Positions 21,758 through 34,211 of a stretch of DNA of 64,000 bases are shown here, in pieces. The stretch spans positions 310,001-374,000 of the forward strand of contig JAHCVI010000006.1 of assembly GCA_019096155.1 (NCBI GenBank). Reading direction: 5' to 3'. This stretch comes from Staphylotrichum longicolle. Taxonomy: Eukaryota > Ascomycota > Sordariomycetes > Sordariales > Chaetomiaceae. A program made the position numbers and the translations under genes. The notes under the pieces were generated by a model. It was given only the letters and a program-made list of their open reading frames with translations, was not told where the DNA came from and did no database searches. How positions within the stretch are numbered: the first letter of the stretch is position 1; each line of letters begins with the position of its first letter.

Positions 21758-23316
21758 ATGGCTGGGACATTACGGAATGTCGTTGTTGTGGGTGGCTCGT
21801 ACGTGGGAGTGGTAAGTCTGTCACCAAGACCGGTCATTTCCCTGATCACTGCACTGCACAGCAGCAGTTTGAGAGGAGATTGACTAACACAAAATTTCAC
21901 AGAACACAGCCAAGGAGCTTGCAAATATCCTGCCTGCAACACACCGTGTAAGTGATCCCGGGAGACAAGATATGTTGATATGAGCAACGCTGATTCTTTT
22001 CGCGGTGTAGGTACTCCTCGTTGAACCCCACAGCCATTTCCACCACTTGTTCGCCTTTGTAAGTCCATTGCTGCTCGCCCTCGTCTATTTGGAGTTGTGA
22101 CTGACCATCCTAAGCCTCGGTTCGCCATCAGCTCCGGCCATGAACACAAAGCCTTCATCCCCCTTTCGTCCGTCTTCGCCGGCACCCCCGAACCGGCCCG
22201 CCACCAAGTTGCGCGAGCCCGTGCCGTAGCCCTTCAACCGCACAGCCTGACCCTCGACCGCGAATGGCAGGGCTCCAAGACCATCCCCTTTGACTACCTC
22301 GTCGTGGCAACGGGCACCCGCCTCGCGGCGCCCGGCACCATGCCCGACGACGACAAGCCCCCCTCGGTGCGCTACCTGCAGGCCTACCAAACCGGCATCC
22401 GCAACGCCCAGTCCATCCTGGTCATCGGCGGCGGCGCCGTCGGCGTGCAGATGGCGTGCGACCTCAAGGAGCTCTACCCCACCAAGTCCATCACCCTCGT
22501 GCACTCGCGCGACCAGCTCATGCCCGCCTACCACCCGGCGCTCAGCAACCTCATCAAGTCCCGCTTCGCCGAGCTCGGCATCAACCTCGTCACCGGCTCC
22601 CGCGTGGTCCTGCCCCCCGGCGGCTTCCCCAACACCGCCTCCGCCGCCGGGCCCGTGACGGTCAACCTCACGTCGGGCCGCGCCCTCACGGCCGACTTTG
22701 TCATCACCGCGACTGGGCAGACGCCCAACACGCAGTTCCTCGCCACCCTCCCGGCCTCGTCGCAGGACTCGCTCATCAACCCGGCCAACGGCTTCATCCG
22801 CGTGCAGCCGACGCTGCAGTTCGCCGACCCGCGGTATCCGCACCTGTTCGCCGTGGGCGACATTGCCGACTCCGGGGCGCACAAGGCCGCGCGGCCGGGC
22901 ATGGTGCAGGCCGCGGTGGCGGCGCGGAACATCGCCGCGCTGGTGGGCGGGAAGGAGGGGGAGGGTGGGGAGAGGCTGGTGGTGCAGCCTGCGGGTATAC
23001 ATTTGACGTTGGGATTGGTAGGTTTTTGATGTTGTTGTGGTCAAGGGGTGATTCATTCATGAGAACTGAAGCTAACAAAGAGCGAATGCCAGACGCGGAA
23101 CGTCATCTTTAGGAATCCAAATACTGCCGAGGGGGATACTGAACCGACCATCAAGCTGAAGGATGAGTAAGTGTTCTATTCTCCGGCTTTGCGCCTTTCT
23201 GCTGTGTTTCGTAGTGCTGACGTGTTTGCAACAGTGGCCGAGAGGACATGGGTATCGAGGGGGTCTGGGTCAGGCGTGGTGTTGTGGTGAGCGGACCGCA
23301 GGACTATCACCTGTGA
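21758..23316 (+). CDS. AMID/FSP1-like NAD(P)H-flavoprotein oxidoreductase, copy 1
   Basis: Six exons (21758-21811, 21903-21947, 22011-22058, 22115-23017, 23093-23166, 23235-23316) give 401 aa. The N-terminal FAD-binding dinucleotide fold starts at VVVVGGSYVG. VEPHSHFHHLFAFPR is the usual AMID segment, and an NADH-binding fold follows (ILVIGGGAVGVQMA). The second FAD-contact motif is LFAVGDIADSG and the C-terminus ends DYHL. This is the AIFM2/FSP1 and fungal AIF-like family of type-II-like NAD(P)H oxidoreductases, which pass electrons to quinones. In animals FSP1 protects membranes from iron-driven lipid peroxidation. There is no clear targeting signal. An iron-type GATA box lies 189 bp upstream. 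The gene is intact and convergent with the DUF3445 gene, whose stop is 200 bp away. Confidence 0.88.
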
Positions 23317-23515
23317 TTTGTCTGTGCTGTTTGCAGTTAGGCGTTGTGGTTGGGAAGTCGAGATAAATCATGACAATAGAGTGTTTGATAATTCAACCGA
23401 CTACCTCTGAAGAGTCATTGTGGGTTGTTGGGACACAGCGCGGTTCGACACCCCTTTAACCAGTCCTTCCTCAAACCAAGTCAACAGCCGCAGCAAGAAC
23501 CACCAACTCTTCCAC

Positions 23516-24842
23516 TTAGCCCCTCAGGTACTCGCATGCAGCCTTGCCCCACCGCACGCCCCCCTTGTACGTCCACATGCCCGGGGCATTCCCCGCCTTG
23601 AGTCCCTCGATCGCGTCCGCAAGCTGTGGTCCGAGGCCTTCGGCCTTGATGTCTGCGAGCGGGTACAAATACGTCTTGAAGCTGAACAAGATGGCCCGCG
23701 TCTCGGGCAGCCGCGTCAGAGTCTGCAGCTCAACCCTGAGCCGCGCCGTCTCACCATCAATGCTCGTCTCCTCGCTCACCTCATCACCAGCATGGACGTG
23801 GTTCCCGCTCGGCGCAAAGAGGTTCGCATGTGTCTGGACAGACCACTATGTCCCAAACATCACGTCAGCATCACCGGAACCACTCACCCAATCCCATTCC
23901 ACTCTACTGTATCACGCATGGAGAGGGGCAATCGAGTCAGAGACAGACAGACAAACAGAAGAAATACTCACATTCATCCTCTTCACCTCCTTCCCCACCT
24001 CCAACCGCCCGAAATACCGCTCCATGCTCGCCCCAATCTTCTCATACGCCGGCACCGGCCCGTGGATCTCGGCCAATCTCTTACCCAGCTTGCTCGACGG
24101 GTCGAACCCCGCCGGATGACAGCACACAAACGCCACCGCCCTGTGCTCCCCTCCCTGAGCCGCATCATCCTGCAGCAGCAGGAACATGTCGTCCTCGACC
24201 GTCTCGCCCAGGATGCGGAGCATTGCTGCGGGGTCGGAAGGGGGTGGGTGCAAGGGGAAAGTTTGGTTGGTGACTTTGTTGAGGAAAGAGCTTCCGGATG
24301 GGTTGGCGGAAGAGGAAGGGATGAGGGCGAAGAGCGTCGGGAAGCGAGTGGGCAGGTAGGTGCCGGGGAGGTAGGTGTATGTTTCGAGGACGGGGGCGTG
24401 GCCGGAGGGGATGGCGCCGTGGACGGTGGAGGGGTGGGAGGCGATGAGCTCGCGGCGGGCCGTGATGCGGGAGAGGTAGTTGCTGTCTATCGTGATAAGG
24501 TCGGAAGTGGTGCTGCCTTGGATGGCTAGGGGTCGTCGTGTGAGTGTGTCTGGCGGTATCGCGCAGGATGCCTTTGTGGTAGCACATACCCATTGTGATG
24601 TTGTAGGTTGGTCTGAACGGCCTCAATCGAGTCGGCGGTGTAGCCTGCCAGTCAAAGTCTGGGAGAGGCTCGATCTGCGGGCTCTTGACAGCCGTGTTGC
24701 TTTCATCTCTCTTCTCATACTTGACAGAAACCGATCGTTTCGCGCCATTGCCAGCAGCGAGCGAGGAGGGCACCCTACGTCTTCGGGCAACGGTGGCCGC
24801 TAGGACCACCACAATCAATACAAGAGCAAACAAGAAGGCCAT
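23516..24842 (-). CDS. DUF3445 / haem-dependent oxidative N-demethylase-like protein
   Basis: Three exons (24842-24590, 24486-23972, 23845-23516) give 365 aa. An N-terminal membrane anchor (MAFLFALVLIVVVLAATVA) is followed by basic residues. The conserved core has PFRPTYNITMG, HPSTVHGAIPSG, YLPTRFPTLF, RILGETVEDDMFLL, VAFVCCHPAGFDP, HGPVPAYEKIG, NWSVQTHANLF and LQTLTRLPETRAILFSFKTY. These are hallmarks of the DUF3445 family, whose characterised bacterial members are haem-dependent oxidative N-demethylases (dimethylamine monooxygenases). The fungal substrate is unknown. The anchor suggests an ER- or vesicle-membrane enzyme facing the cytosol. It needs electrons from a reductase; the adjacent flavoprotein at 21758-23316 is a candidate by position only. 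Confidence 0.88.
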
Positions 24843-26311
24843 CCTTCAATACAGCTACTGAGCGAGTGTGATACCGCCGGACTTGATGAAAGAAAACGTT
24901 CTTAGAAGGTTGGTGGGAGGGGACCAGGAAGACGCCCCCTTATCAACTGAGGAGAAGTCCCGATGAAGCTACTCCGGTCTTGGAAGGTTGGAGTGCTGTG
25001 AATCAGCGTCCACCCTTGATAGTCACACGGCCAATTGAACCGGGTGGCAACTCCTGTAGTACACCCAGAGGGCCCAATGGGAGTCAACCATTTCATCCCC
25101 GCACCAAGCTCCCACCAAACCTTCACGTAACTCACGCGCGGCACTCACCCTCCAAAGACTCCACCCTTATCAACTGCCAGTCCACATACCTCACAACAAC
25201 CCGAAGTGACTCACATTGATGAGTTTCTTCAAGTATCTCCCTAAGGTACAAGACCCCTCTCTCCGTCATATTCCCATGAGGACAGCGGCCCCTTGGATCA
25301 CCTTCGCCCTGAAGCTCGCGGGAACAGGGGCTTAATGGCCGTAAAAGAAGAAGTTTTGGGCGGCCCGGGGTGAATTGCTTTTGTGGGAAGCAAGAGGGTG
25401 CAGCATTTCATGAGATGCGAGGTTGGGACATGGGAGTGCCGTGGAACCAGGTCGAGAGTATCTTACGCGGCGGGATATGGAGAGGTTCGAGGGGTTAACG
25501 ACGTAGTCTCCCTAATTGCGTTGCATAGTTGTTCTTTTTTTTTCGAGAGGAAGGCGTGGGAGGCCACGTACTGTGGGTATTCAATGGGAAATACCCTGGC
25601 CGTACTGGTCACGGTGCCTAGGTCATAGTCCGCTACCATAACTAGAGGAATGCTCTCCGCTCCACCATTGCCAACACGGAGAAGAAAAGTCCTCATCCTG
25701 GACTGGACAGTTTGAATCCGGTCGTGGCTGGAGAGTACGTAATTAGACGTGACCTCAGAGGTGGCTCACTGAGATGCATCGCAGCTGAAACAGGTGAAAC
25801 ATGCAATGCTAGACTCTGCATGCATACTACGTCGAGTCCACCATTTTTTTGGTGGTCAGAAGGATTGTAGTCTGACCGTGAATCCAACAATCTCGCCGCC
25901 CTGAAAGAAATCTGAGCGTGGTGGAATGTATACAGCTTAGATTACTGAATGCCAACATGAACCAACGGTGTCAGACAAACTTCAGTAAACCCAAGGGATA
26001 CCCCAGTGGGCTGCAGGATATCCTGCACTATCACATCATGATCTGTCCTGACGGGCAGTCGGCCGCATCTTGGTAGGGGACTGGATTGTCCGGGGGCTGT
26101 TGAGTTGCGTCGAGATGCATCGGGCTCCTAGAAACCCGAGCTGTTTTACCTCACCATCCATCAGTGGCTGAACAAGTGTGCCTATATAACGGGCTATCTT
26201 TTCAGTTTTCTCAGCTCTCTCCGTCTCTTTCCAAACCCGAAAATTTAATCACACAATCATCCCATCCAAACAACATCAAACCATCCCCATAACCATCAAC
26301 AACCCCAAAAA
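24843..26311. other. Divergent intergenic region
   Basis: 1.5 kb between the leftward DUF3445 gene and the rightward hydrolase. No gene recognised. The right end carries a TATA box, listed separately. Confidence 0.5.
26183..26189 (+). promoter_or_regulatory. TATA box (TATATAA)
   Basis: TATATAA lies 123 bp upstream of the ATG at 26312 and is followed by a pyrimidine-rich leader, as expected for a strongly regulated fungal promoter. Confidence 0.55.
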
Positions 26312-27271
26312 ATGCCTTCCCTCGGTTTCGACCCCGACTACCAGCGGGCCATCGCGCCCTACGCGAGCTTCCCCAAGCTCCACCCCAAGAACGTCCTCGA
26401 CCTGCGCCACCTCAACAACACGGCCATCTCGTACGTGATGCAGACCGTCCCCTGCGACGAGGCCGACCAGATCATCGAGGCGACCCACCCCTACACCACG
26501 ACCGACGGCGACACCGTCACGCTGCACCGCTTCACGCCCAAGGCCAAGCAAAACACCATCGACCCGCAGCCCGCCATCCTCTACCTGCACGGCGGCGGTC
26601 TCGTGTCCGGGTCCGTCGGCCTCTTCCGCCGCGACATCATCCACTACGCGGCGCTCACGCAGACCACCATCTTCGCGCCGGGCTACCGCCTCGCCCCGGA
26701 GGCCTGGTACCCCAAGCCGCTCGAGGACGTGTGGTGCGCGCTCAACTACATCAAGGACCACAGCTGGGAGCTCAACATTGACGAGGCGCGCCTCGCGCTG
26801 TACGGCGTGAGCGCCGGCGGCGGGCTGGCGGCGGGTACCGCCCTGATGGCGCGCGACAAGGGGCTGACCCCGCCGCTCAAGATGGTGGTGCTGGTGTACC
26901 CGATGCTGGACGACCGGACCAAGCTGCCCGAGGGCGACGCGACGCGGCCGTATCTGACGTGGTCCGAGGACAAGAACGAGATGGGCTGGGGTGCGTATCT
27001 GGCGTGGATGGGCGGCGAGATGGACGACTACGCCGCGCCGGGGCGGGCTGAGGACCTGAGCGGGATGCCCAAGCTGTACGTGGATGTCGGGCAGCTGGAT
27101 CTCTACAATAAGGAGAGCAAGGCGTTTGCGGAGAAGGCGGAGGCTGCGGGCGGAGAGGTCGAGTTTCACGAGTACACGGGCGTGCCGCATGCGTGGGAGT
27201 GGTTGGCGCCGAATGTGCCCGTGACCAAGAGGGCGGTGGAGAACCGCGTGCGGGCGTTGCGGGAGCTGTAA
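26312..27271 (+). CDS. Alpha/beta hydrolase of the HSL/esterase family
   Basis: Single exon of 319 aa. The oxyanion-hole motif HGGG is at residues 93-96, the nucleophile elbow GVSAGG has Ser167, the acid is probably Asp263 (VDVGQLD) and the His is His293 (VPHAWE). PGYRLAPEAWYP is the usual segment after the oxyanion strand in hormone-sensitive-lipase-like enzymes. It most likely hydrolyses short- to medium-chain esters or lactones in the cytosol; no signal peptide is present. Length and motifs are complete. The strong TATA box suggests inducible expression. The gene converges with a second, unrelated hydrolase gene 200 bp away. Confidence 0.88.
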   Translation: MPSLGFDPDYQRAIAPYASFPKLHPKNVLDLRHLNNTAISYVMQTVPCDEADQIIEATHPYTTTDGDTVTLHRFTPKAKQNTIDPQPAILYLHGGGLVSGSVGLFRRDIIHYAALTQTTIFAPGYRLAPEAWYPKPLEDVWCALNYIKDHSWELNIDEARLALYGVSAGGGLAAGTALMARDKGLTPPLKMVVLVYPMLDDRTKLPEGDATRPYLTWSEDKNEMGWGAYLAWMGGEMDDYAAPGRAEDLSGMPKLYVDVGQLDLYNKESKAFAEKAEAAGGEVEFHEYTGVPHAWEWLAPNVPVTKRAVENRVRALREL

Positions 27272-27466
27272 GTGGAGCAATTGTGGGAGCCATTGGTAGA
27301 GTTGTTGTAGGAGTTGGAGGCGTCGTCGGAAAGTGGTGTCGCTGGAGCTGGTTGTGTCGAACTATTTTCCGGATCGGTGCTTGTTTCAGGGGGACGGGCT
27401 TTGGGTTTAGAATAGCACTTCGCAGTTAATAGGCCCCTTTGGGAGCTAGACCTTGAGATAGATCAT

Positions 27467-28967
27467 TCAGCTTATTTTGCCGTCCAAAAGAGACGCCGCA
27501 AATGAGCGAACGGCTTCTCGGAGCGTCGAGGCCACGTTGCGCTGTGCCCAAAAGTGATTGGCACTCGACACCTCGTGGGCGCGGAACTTGGAGCCTTGCA
27601 TGGCCTCGAGACGGGATGCCCAGTCCCGAAGCTTCCGGACAGGAACGAAGCCGTCACGGTCGCCATAGATGGCAAGGGTGGAGTTTTGCACCAGCTTGTC
27701 TTCTGCTTCCGGCGAGACCGTCCGTGCAAGAGCAGTCGGCTCGAGTGATTTTCCCGTGGCACTCTCTCTGGTGCTGTCAGCGGAGGAGCGAGACCACCCT
27801 TTTCCCGGCATTCCTAACAACGGAAGAGACATGGTGGCCAGGTTTGAGACAATACCCTGCAACGGGGAGACGAGCAAGTATGCTGGGCGAGTTGTGATCC
27901 AGTCGGAGACGGGAAGTAAGTGATCAGGTGCTGGCTCAGTGTCAGGTACGCGGGGGATTTCGTCCGAGTTTCGAGATGCGTGGCTCCGCGAACTATGTGA
28001 CCACTTGTGTCCCTTCCTGGTCCTCGCCATCAGCTCCGCTACACCATGCCGTATGGTTTCTTCGAACTCGGCAGAGAGGGAGCGGCGGAATTCGTGGCTT
28101 TTGCGGTTCTCCTCGTCTCCCCCCACGCGCAACCCGACGTGCTTCCGAGGAGACATTGGCCTGAGATGGTCCGCAGCGGCCGCCCTCGCACTGGCAAGGA
28201 CGGTGTTCTGCATCTCGGCAAGATGCTGTGCGCGGAGTCGGACCTCGGCCGCGTGAGTGCCACACTCTGGGGTCTTGAAGACGGCGACGATCGTCTCAAG
28301 AGCGGGAAGCTGAGACGTGATCATGGAGCCGTACGAGTAGCCGCCAAGCAGGAGGATCGGCCTGGCAGCACTCGATGCGGGCTCGGGCGAAGTTGGGGTG
28401 GGAGGCCGGATGCGAATCTTGGATTGCACTCTCCCACCAGCCTCCACCACCCCGTCATCACGGCTCGCGCTTGCAGGTCTGCTTGGTAAACCTTGCTTGA
28501 ACGGGTCGAGAAAGTGCACGTAGTGCGACACAAAGCCAACAACCGACATGTAGTCGGCCCGCTCGGCCTTGGCCGTCCATGAGGTCCTGCCAGCAGAACC
28601 ATGGGCGCCTCTAGATGAGGGCAGGGGTATCAGCGAGAGATGACAACATTTTGGAGAGGAAGCCGCGACAAGGCAGAGAGAGAGCGAACCTGAAATTGAA
28701 GGTGCCGACGAGGAAGCCTAGACGGAGCAAGGTGCTAGCGACGATGTCGACGATGGGATCATCGTAGCAACCACCCAGCGGCGCGTATGGGTGTGCGATA
28801 ATGGCAGCGTGCTTCTGCCAGGAGGGGGCATCGGGCGAGGCGGCGAGCGAGTGCGGGTGATAGACGCGGCAGTCGATGGGGAGTCCATCGTGCAGACTCG
28901 GCACCGTGAACGTCAAGCTCGGCTTGGGGAGTGTTGTCAGCGGCCCATGTCCCACGTCTGCTGCCAT
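27467..28967 (-). CDS. Fungal alpha/beta hydrolase-like protein of unknown role
   Basis: Exon 1 (28967-28690) and exon 2 (28610-27467) join across a GT-AG intron with an unusual donor (GTTCGC), restoring NFRGAHGSAGRTSW, and give 473 aa. The N-terminal strand-turn AAIIAHPYAPLGG is followed by VDIVASTLLRLGFLVGTFNFRG. The elbow is LLLGGYSYGSMI, with the nucleophile Ser in GYSYGS. A late strand, LAIYGDRDGFVPV, supplies the Asp. NHFW near the C-terminus supplies the His. About 130 residues of insertion separate elbow and acid. A family of similar proteins is widespread in filamentous fungi and has no firm function. Translation from an earlier in-frame codon is possible, but 28967 is the best ATG. 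Confidence 0.8.
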
Positions 28968-31088
28968 GATTGCGACAGCCAGCCAACTGCAGCGGTTGCC
29001 GAAGATTCTCGTGCGAATTGCAGCCCGGTGGGCAAAGCAGGGCGGCGAGGAACCTCTCACACCAGCCGGACCTGGATGACGAGGTGTTCGTGGTTTGGAT
29101 GCATGTGAAGACGCGCATGCCCTGGAAATTCATTGGCGCGATGGGAGCTGCTGAAGCTTCCCCTGCCGTGAGAGCAGGGCTCCACTAGCTAGGCAGCCAA
29201 TCATCGCTGTTTTGTGACGCAGGCCAAGCTGGGGCATCAGGGCAGCAGACCCCCACGCATCTCCCCCACCTTGCGAGTCCAGGTCTGGACTGTTCCTTCA
29301 CCCGTTTTGGGCTTGACATCTGGATTTGGCTGCTCCAAATCCTGACCTGACACGTTGTCAATCACGCACCACACCCCCGGCTGTATGAACACGTGTATGC
29401 GTTTGCCAAATACTCGAGTTGATGTTTCAAGGTCTAACCCTGTCGTTCTGTTTGTCTGTTCACAATCAGCTCTTCTCTCCACGTCCGTTGGAGTGATGTT
29501 CTTCTCGAGGGGGCATCGTTTCTGGGATCTTCTTCCTCTTTTTTCTTCATTCTTTTTATTCCTCTTATTCTTCTACTCTTTTCTTTCCTTTTTCTAACAA
29601 CTCTCATTTGACCTTGTTTTGGAATAAGATCTACCTTATCAAAACCTAAAGGCATGGTGACGCCTCAAGTGTGTCCGGAATTTTGCGCCAGAGGGTGCTT
29701 ACCTGTACCTTTTGTCCCTCAATCAACACAAGGCTGCAGAGTCACATACATGTAGCCGGCGCAGATTCGGCGTGACCCGGTGTCGCTGCCTTTCCATGTC
29801 GCACTGCGCCGGAATGCCGGCAGATGACCACCACTGGGAAAGCACATGTCATAGATACCCCGCCTCATTCCGCACTTCGACATGTGAAACATGGGATGGG
29901 GCGGGCATTATCGTCCCTCGTATGTCGGCCGCAAGTCTCTTCTGTCGCTAGCCACTGCTGACTCAAATTGCTGTTTTGGGGCTCCAGAAACGCACATGAG
30001 AAGAGCATCTCGTGCGAGCGGAGGCTTCTTTGAGAACTGACTCGTGAGAGCGACGCAGCAAGGCACCAACTGTCTAAACCACCTCGTCCCCCTTCGACGC
30101 CCAACTTGACAAGGTGCCGTATTAATGACTCTGTGTGTACCCGAAGGACGGTACCGATGGCAGTAACCCTGCGTGATTTTCTGCATCTTGCTGACCGCTC
30201 CCCATCCGGTGTTGTGGCCAACGGATCATGCACCGCAAGGAGCACTGGTTGGGGAATGCTGTGCCTGAATCTGCATAAGGTAAGCCAAGATTACAAGTTT
30301 GCAGCCACGGCATGGGCTCCGCGTTTGCATGGTGGCTGAAGAGACAGAAATCTCCGCTATCATCCGAGTATGCGCTGTCAGATCTGTTGATGCAGTCTTG
30401 AATCATTGTCGTGCTGAACTCGGGTGCGACGCGCCTTCTCGGCAATTGCTCCGGATCATGCATCATCACAGGCTTATTTGGAGCCTCGCTTGCACATCCC
30501 TTGCCCAGGATTGGTTGTGGACCGGCCCGCTGGACCCCATGCCTCAAACACGCCGCCAGAGTGCGGCCAGACCGCCAATTGCAGCGCGCCCCATGCCCTA
30601 CCCCACGATTTCTTTGTGCCAGCTGCACCTTCCCGAGATTCCGAGTGGAGCGCCCCACGCTCCCTATTTCCCGGTTTGGTTGCATGGGCGAGGTCATCAG
30701 GTGGCCTTTCCAGTGGCTTTCCAGGTCCCGTCCCGCCCCTGGTCATCAGTCCTCCACAACTTCAAGAAGAGACGTCGACAACCCGCGTCTTCTCTCCCAG
30801 CGCTTCTGTTCTTGTTCACTGTCTTAACCAAATAAACCTATGATCATCTCTACACAATAATACGACCTAAGCCCACGACGGCCTTCCCACCCATCTCCCC
30901 AACAACACCCCTCCGACTTCGACACGCACGCACATCTACGCACTTAGCGGACGAATGATACGTCATCTGGTGCCGCGGCACCTACACCTCTTTCTCTCAG
31001 CGATTCGGATTGTCTAGCCGCCTACGAGTGCCTGTGGGAGGGCGTTGTATCCCTCCTTTCCGCCCCACCACGCCTTGTGACGGTCGAC
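28968..31088. other. 2.1-kb intergenic region
   Basis: Nothing coding was recognised. A pyrimidine-rich stretch is at about 29525-29600. Open frames around 29865-30840 on both strands show no domain and no consistent codon pattern. The right end is the presumed promoter of the patatin-like gene. Confidence 0.5.
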
Positions 31089-33519
31089 ATGCCTGATCTC
31101 CTGCTCCATGGACCTCACATAATCCAGGCCAGCGCGGCCGAGTCGCGGGCTAAGGGGCCATCTCGGGCCAGCTCCGCTAGGCCGCGGAGGGACGACCATG
31201 ACCTCCATACACCGGTGTCGCGCCTTGTCCACGGAGTTCTGTCGATTCGAGATGGCCTCTCTAAGTCGGAGCGCGAGGACAGTAGAAAGGTCGAGGAGCG
31301 GAAGCATATACTCGCTGCCCGCATGCAGAATGTAAGGCACCCCACCCCTTGCGTCTTCTGCCACATTTCGCTGACCCAGGTCGCTGCAGGCCACCACACT
31401 GGAGGAATGGGAGAAGGCTGCCGTAGAGCTTGACGAGCTCGAGGGGAACAACGACTGGAAACTCGACGATTCGAGCGGCACAGACGAATACCGTCCAGAC
31501 GTGATCCGCGCCCAGCTGGAAGCCCTGGACACGGCCCGCATCAACTGCGACATCAGCGCCATGGTCCATCTTCTCAGGACCTCGCTGTCGCGGGACCTCG
31601 GCGGCATGGGGAATACCGATCTCTACCGCCACTCGTACATTGGGACAAAGGCATTGGTCGAGCGCTACGTCAAGTCAGCCGTCCAGACCATCGAGACAGT
31701 GGTCGATAGAACAGTCCACTGGGGGGACATGGAAGCGCGAGACTTGCTGCAAGACATGGTGTATGCCAGGCAGAGCTTCGGCAGGAGCGCCTTGCTGCTC
31801 AGCGGAGGGGCTACCTTTGGCATGTCGCACATCGGGGTGCTCAAGACGCTGTTTGAGCAGAAGCTTCTCCCGCGCATCATCTCGGGCGCATCTGCAGGGT
31901 CCATTGTCTGCGCTGTTCTCTGCACCCGCACCGACGATGAAGTACCAGCGCTAATCAAGGCATTTCCGTATGGTGAGCTGCAGGTTTTTGCGGGCGATAA
32001 GGACGACATGTGGGATCACATCCGCCACCTGGTGCATAAGGGCAGCTGGGCCGACATCAAACACCTCGTTAGGGCGATGCGCATCTGGCTTGGTGACATG
32101 ACCTTCCTGGAGGCCTACAACCGGACGCGGCGGATTTGCAACATCTGCGTGTCGTCGGCCTCCATCTACGACGTGCCGCGACTGATCAACTATGTCACGG
32201 CGCCGAACGTGATCATCTGGTCGGCCGTCGCTGCCTCGTGCTCCGTCCCTCTCGTCTTCCAAGGCCACCCCTTGCTGATGAAGGACCCCGTTACTAACGA
32301 ACAGGTGCCTTGGATTCCCACGCCGCAGCAGTTCATCGACGGCTCCGTCGACAACGACCTCCCCATGAGCCGTCTTGCTGAGATGTTCAATGTGAACCAC
32401 TTTATCGTCTCGCAAGTCAACCCGCACGTCGTCCCCTTCCTCGCCAAGGATGAACATCCCACACCGGGGCAACGCCCCGGCCAGACCCCATCCCGGAGCC
32501 GCAGCTGGTTCTGGTCGCTGGCATCATACCTCAAGGAAGAAGGGCTCCACAAGATGCACCTGCTTAACGAAGCAGGGATCAGCCCCGGCATCCTCACCAA
32601 GGTCGTTGCCGTCGTCAACCAGAAATACTCGGGCGACATCACCATCATTCCCGAGGTCCCGCCCCGCGACCTCGTCCGCATGCTGGCCAACCCCACCACC
32701 GACTTCATGATCCGCAGCTGCCTCATAGGAGAGCGCGCCACCTGGCCGAAGCTGAGCCGCGTGCGCGACCGTCTCGCGATAGAACTCGCGCTCGACCGCG
32801 CCGTGCACGCCCTGCGCGCCCACGTCGTGTTCCGCAAGAGCCAGGTCGACCTGCGCCGCGCCCTCGGCGCCGTCACGCCCCTGGGCTACGCCAGCCCCAA
32901 CCACACGAGCGGCCTGACCCCGTATATGAGCGCCGCCTTCCGCGTCGTGCAGCCCACCCCGTCGGGCGCGACCACGCCCACGGAAGAGCACAGGCCGCTG
33001 GGGAGGCGGAGAGGTTCGGCCGCGAGCGTTCAGCTGGTAGTGGCGACACGGCATAAGAAGCCGTTCATGGCGGACGCGGACGACTCGGATGACGACGATG
33101 GCGAGCGGCTGGAGGTTGCGGTGCGGCGGTCCCGGGGTAGCACGCGCGGCAGGCTTAGGAGGAATGCTAGGAGCCACGGGCAGATGCGCGGCGGGAAGCC
33201 GGTCGACAACGAGTTTCTGGCGCCGGACGGGGCGCGACTGTCGGCGAGCGAGGTCTTTTGGCGGACGGCAGAGCGGGCCACGGCCGGGGAGAGCTCGACG
33301 GCGGCAGGGACGCCGGCGACGGCGCCGCACGACGAGGACGGGAGCGATATGCTGTCTCTGGAGGAGTTTACGCCCGAGGTGCAACTCACGCCGGCGGAGG
33401 CTTCTGCTTCGGATGGTGGGCTGGCGAGTGATGCGGATCCGTATGCGATGACCGCTCGGCATGGGTCTGCGTCGCCGAGGAGGGAGCAGCCGTCTAAGTT
33501 GCGGCATTCCGAGCCGTGA
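31089..33519 (+). CDS. Patatin-like phospholipase / TGL-type lipase
   Basis: Exons 31089-31331 and 31390-33519 give 790 aa. The frame is open further upstream, so the true start may lie in an earlier exon. The N-terminal region (LEEWEKAAVELDELEGNNDW, LLRTSLSRDLGG) is typical of fungal patatin-like acylhydrolases related to yeast Tgl3/4/5. The oxyanion loop is SGGATFGMSHIG at about residues 219-230. The nucleophile is Ser249 in GASAGS and the catalytic Asp398 lies in DGSVDND. These enzymes use a Ser-Asp dyad to release fatty acids from triacylglycerols or phospholipids at lipid droplets. The last 250 residues are low-complexity, acidic and Ser/Arg-rich with DDSDDDDGERLE, probably regulatory. 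The coding sequence is intact. Confidence 0.9.
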
Positions 33520-34211
33520 CTGCCCTTTGAGGGGGTTTGTCTAGTCGAGAGGGGATGGGGTTCCGGCGTTTGCAAGACAGCGTCTGGGGTAGAGGTTCGG
33601 CGTTGGAAATGCTACTAAAGAGAGGGTGGTTGATATCCTGATGAGGTGGTTTGCATGGCGGATTGGTTCGTAGACATACAGCATGGGTAGCGCATCGGGT
33701 GGCGAAAGCACGGCGGTGTGCTCGGTAGCATTACTGATGAATAGAGTATCAGCATTTTTGTACAGCGTTTTCAAGGCTGTGTGGTTCTTGACCTCGACCA
33801 AGAAAACCCCGTGCTAAAGTACTCTCATAGTCCTTCAACTTGAACGTTGCCTTCGTTAGCTGTCGCCAGCGAGCCGTTTCACAACCCAATTTTGAACAGT
33901 GTGCACTGTGAAACACGAACTGAGGGTTTGACTGCCGAATTGGTAAACCCGGCTGAATTTATCCAGGGCCTGAGCCGCAGCTTCCATGCATCAACAAGCC
34001 CATATTGTTTGTCGAGCAGCGAAGACGGGATGCGGAGATGCCTCGGGATATCCGCATTGCTACCCCGCCGATTCTCGTCAGCTTCATCGCTGGTCACTGA
34101 ACACCAGTATCTTGTAGTACAGGGTGCATTTTTGGCTTCCAACACAGCAACATCCATCTTAGTTATATCATTCTGTTCTTTCGAAGTGGTGTTGGAGAGA
34201 CCAACTGCAAC
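33520..34211. other. Intergenic, no gene recognised
   Basis: Between the patatin-like gene and the SDR gene, both rightward. No coding sequence or repeat recognised. Confidence 0.5.

Noticed and set aside
22085..23056. Minus-strand 323-codon frame over AMID-1
   Set aside because: Antisense shadow; the plus strand shows conserved FAD and NADH motifs with proper splice sites.
24475..24500. GTGATAAGG near the DUF3445 gene as an iron box
   Set aside because: Only the GATAA core is present and it overlaps the splice acceptor inside the gene.
23420..24529. Plus-strand 369-codon frame over the DUF3445 gene
   Set aside because: Antisense shadow of highly conserved minus-strand exons.
26276..27280. 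Minus-strand 334-codon frame opposite the HSL-type hydrolase
   Set aside because: Mirror of a complete catalytic-triad hydrolase; composition typical of antisense GC-rich DNA.
30122..30697. Minus-strand 191-codon frame in the 29-31 kb gap
   Set aside because: No recognisable domain, no splice pattern and an overlapping open plus-strand frame; probably chance.
32524..33507. Minus-strand frame over the 3' half of the patatin-like gene
   Set aside because: Antisense of a low-complexity tail; Arg/Pro-rich and without any motif.
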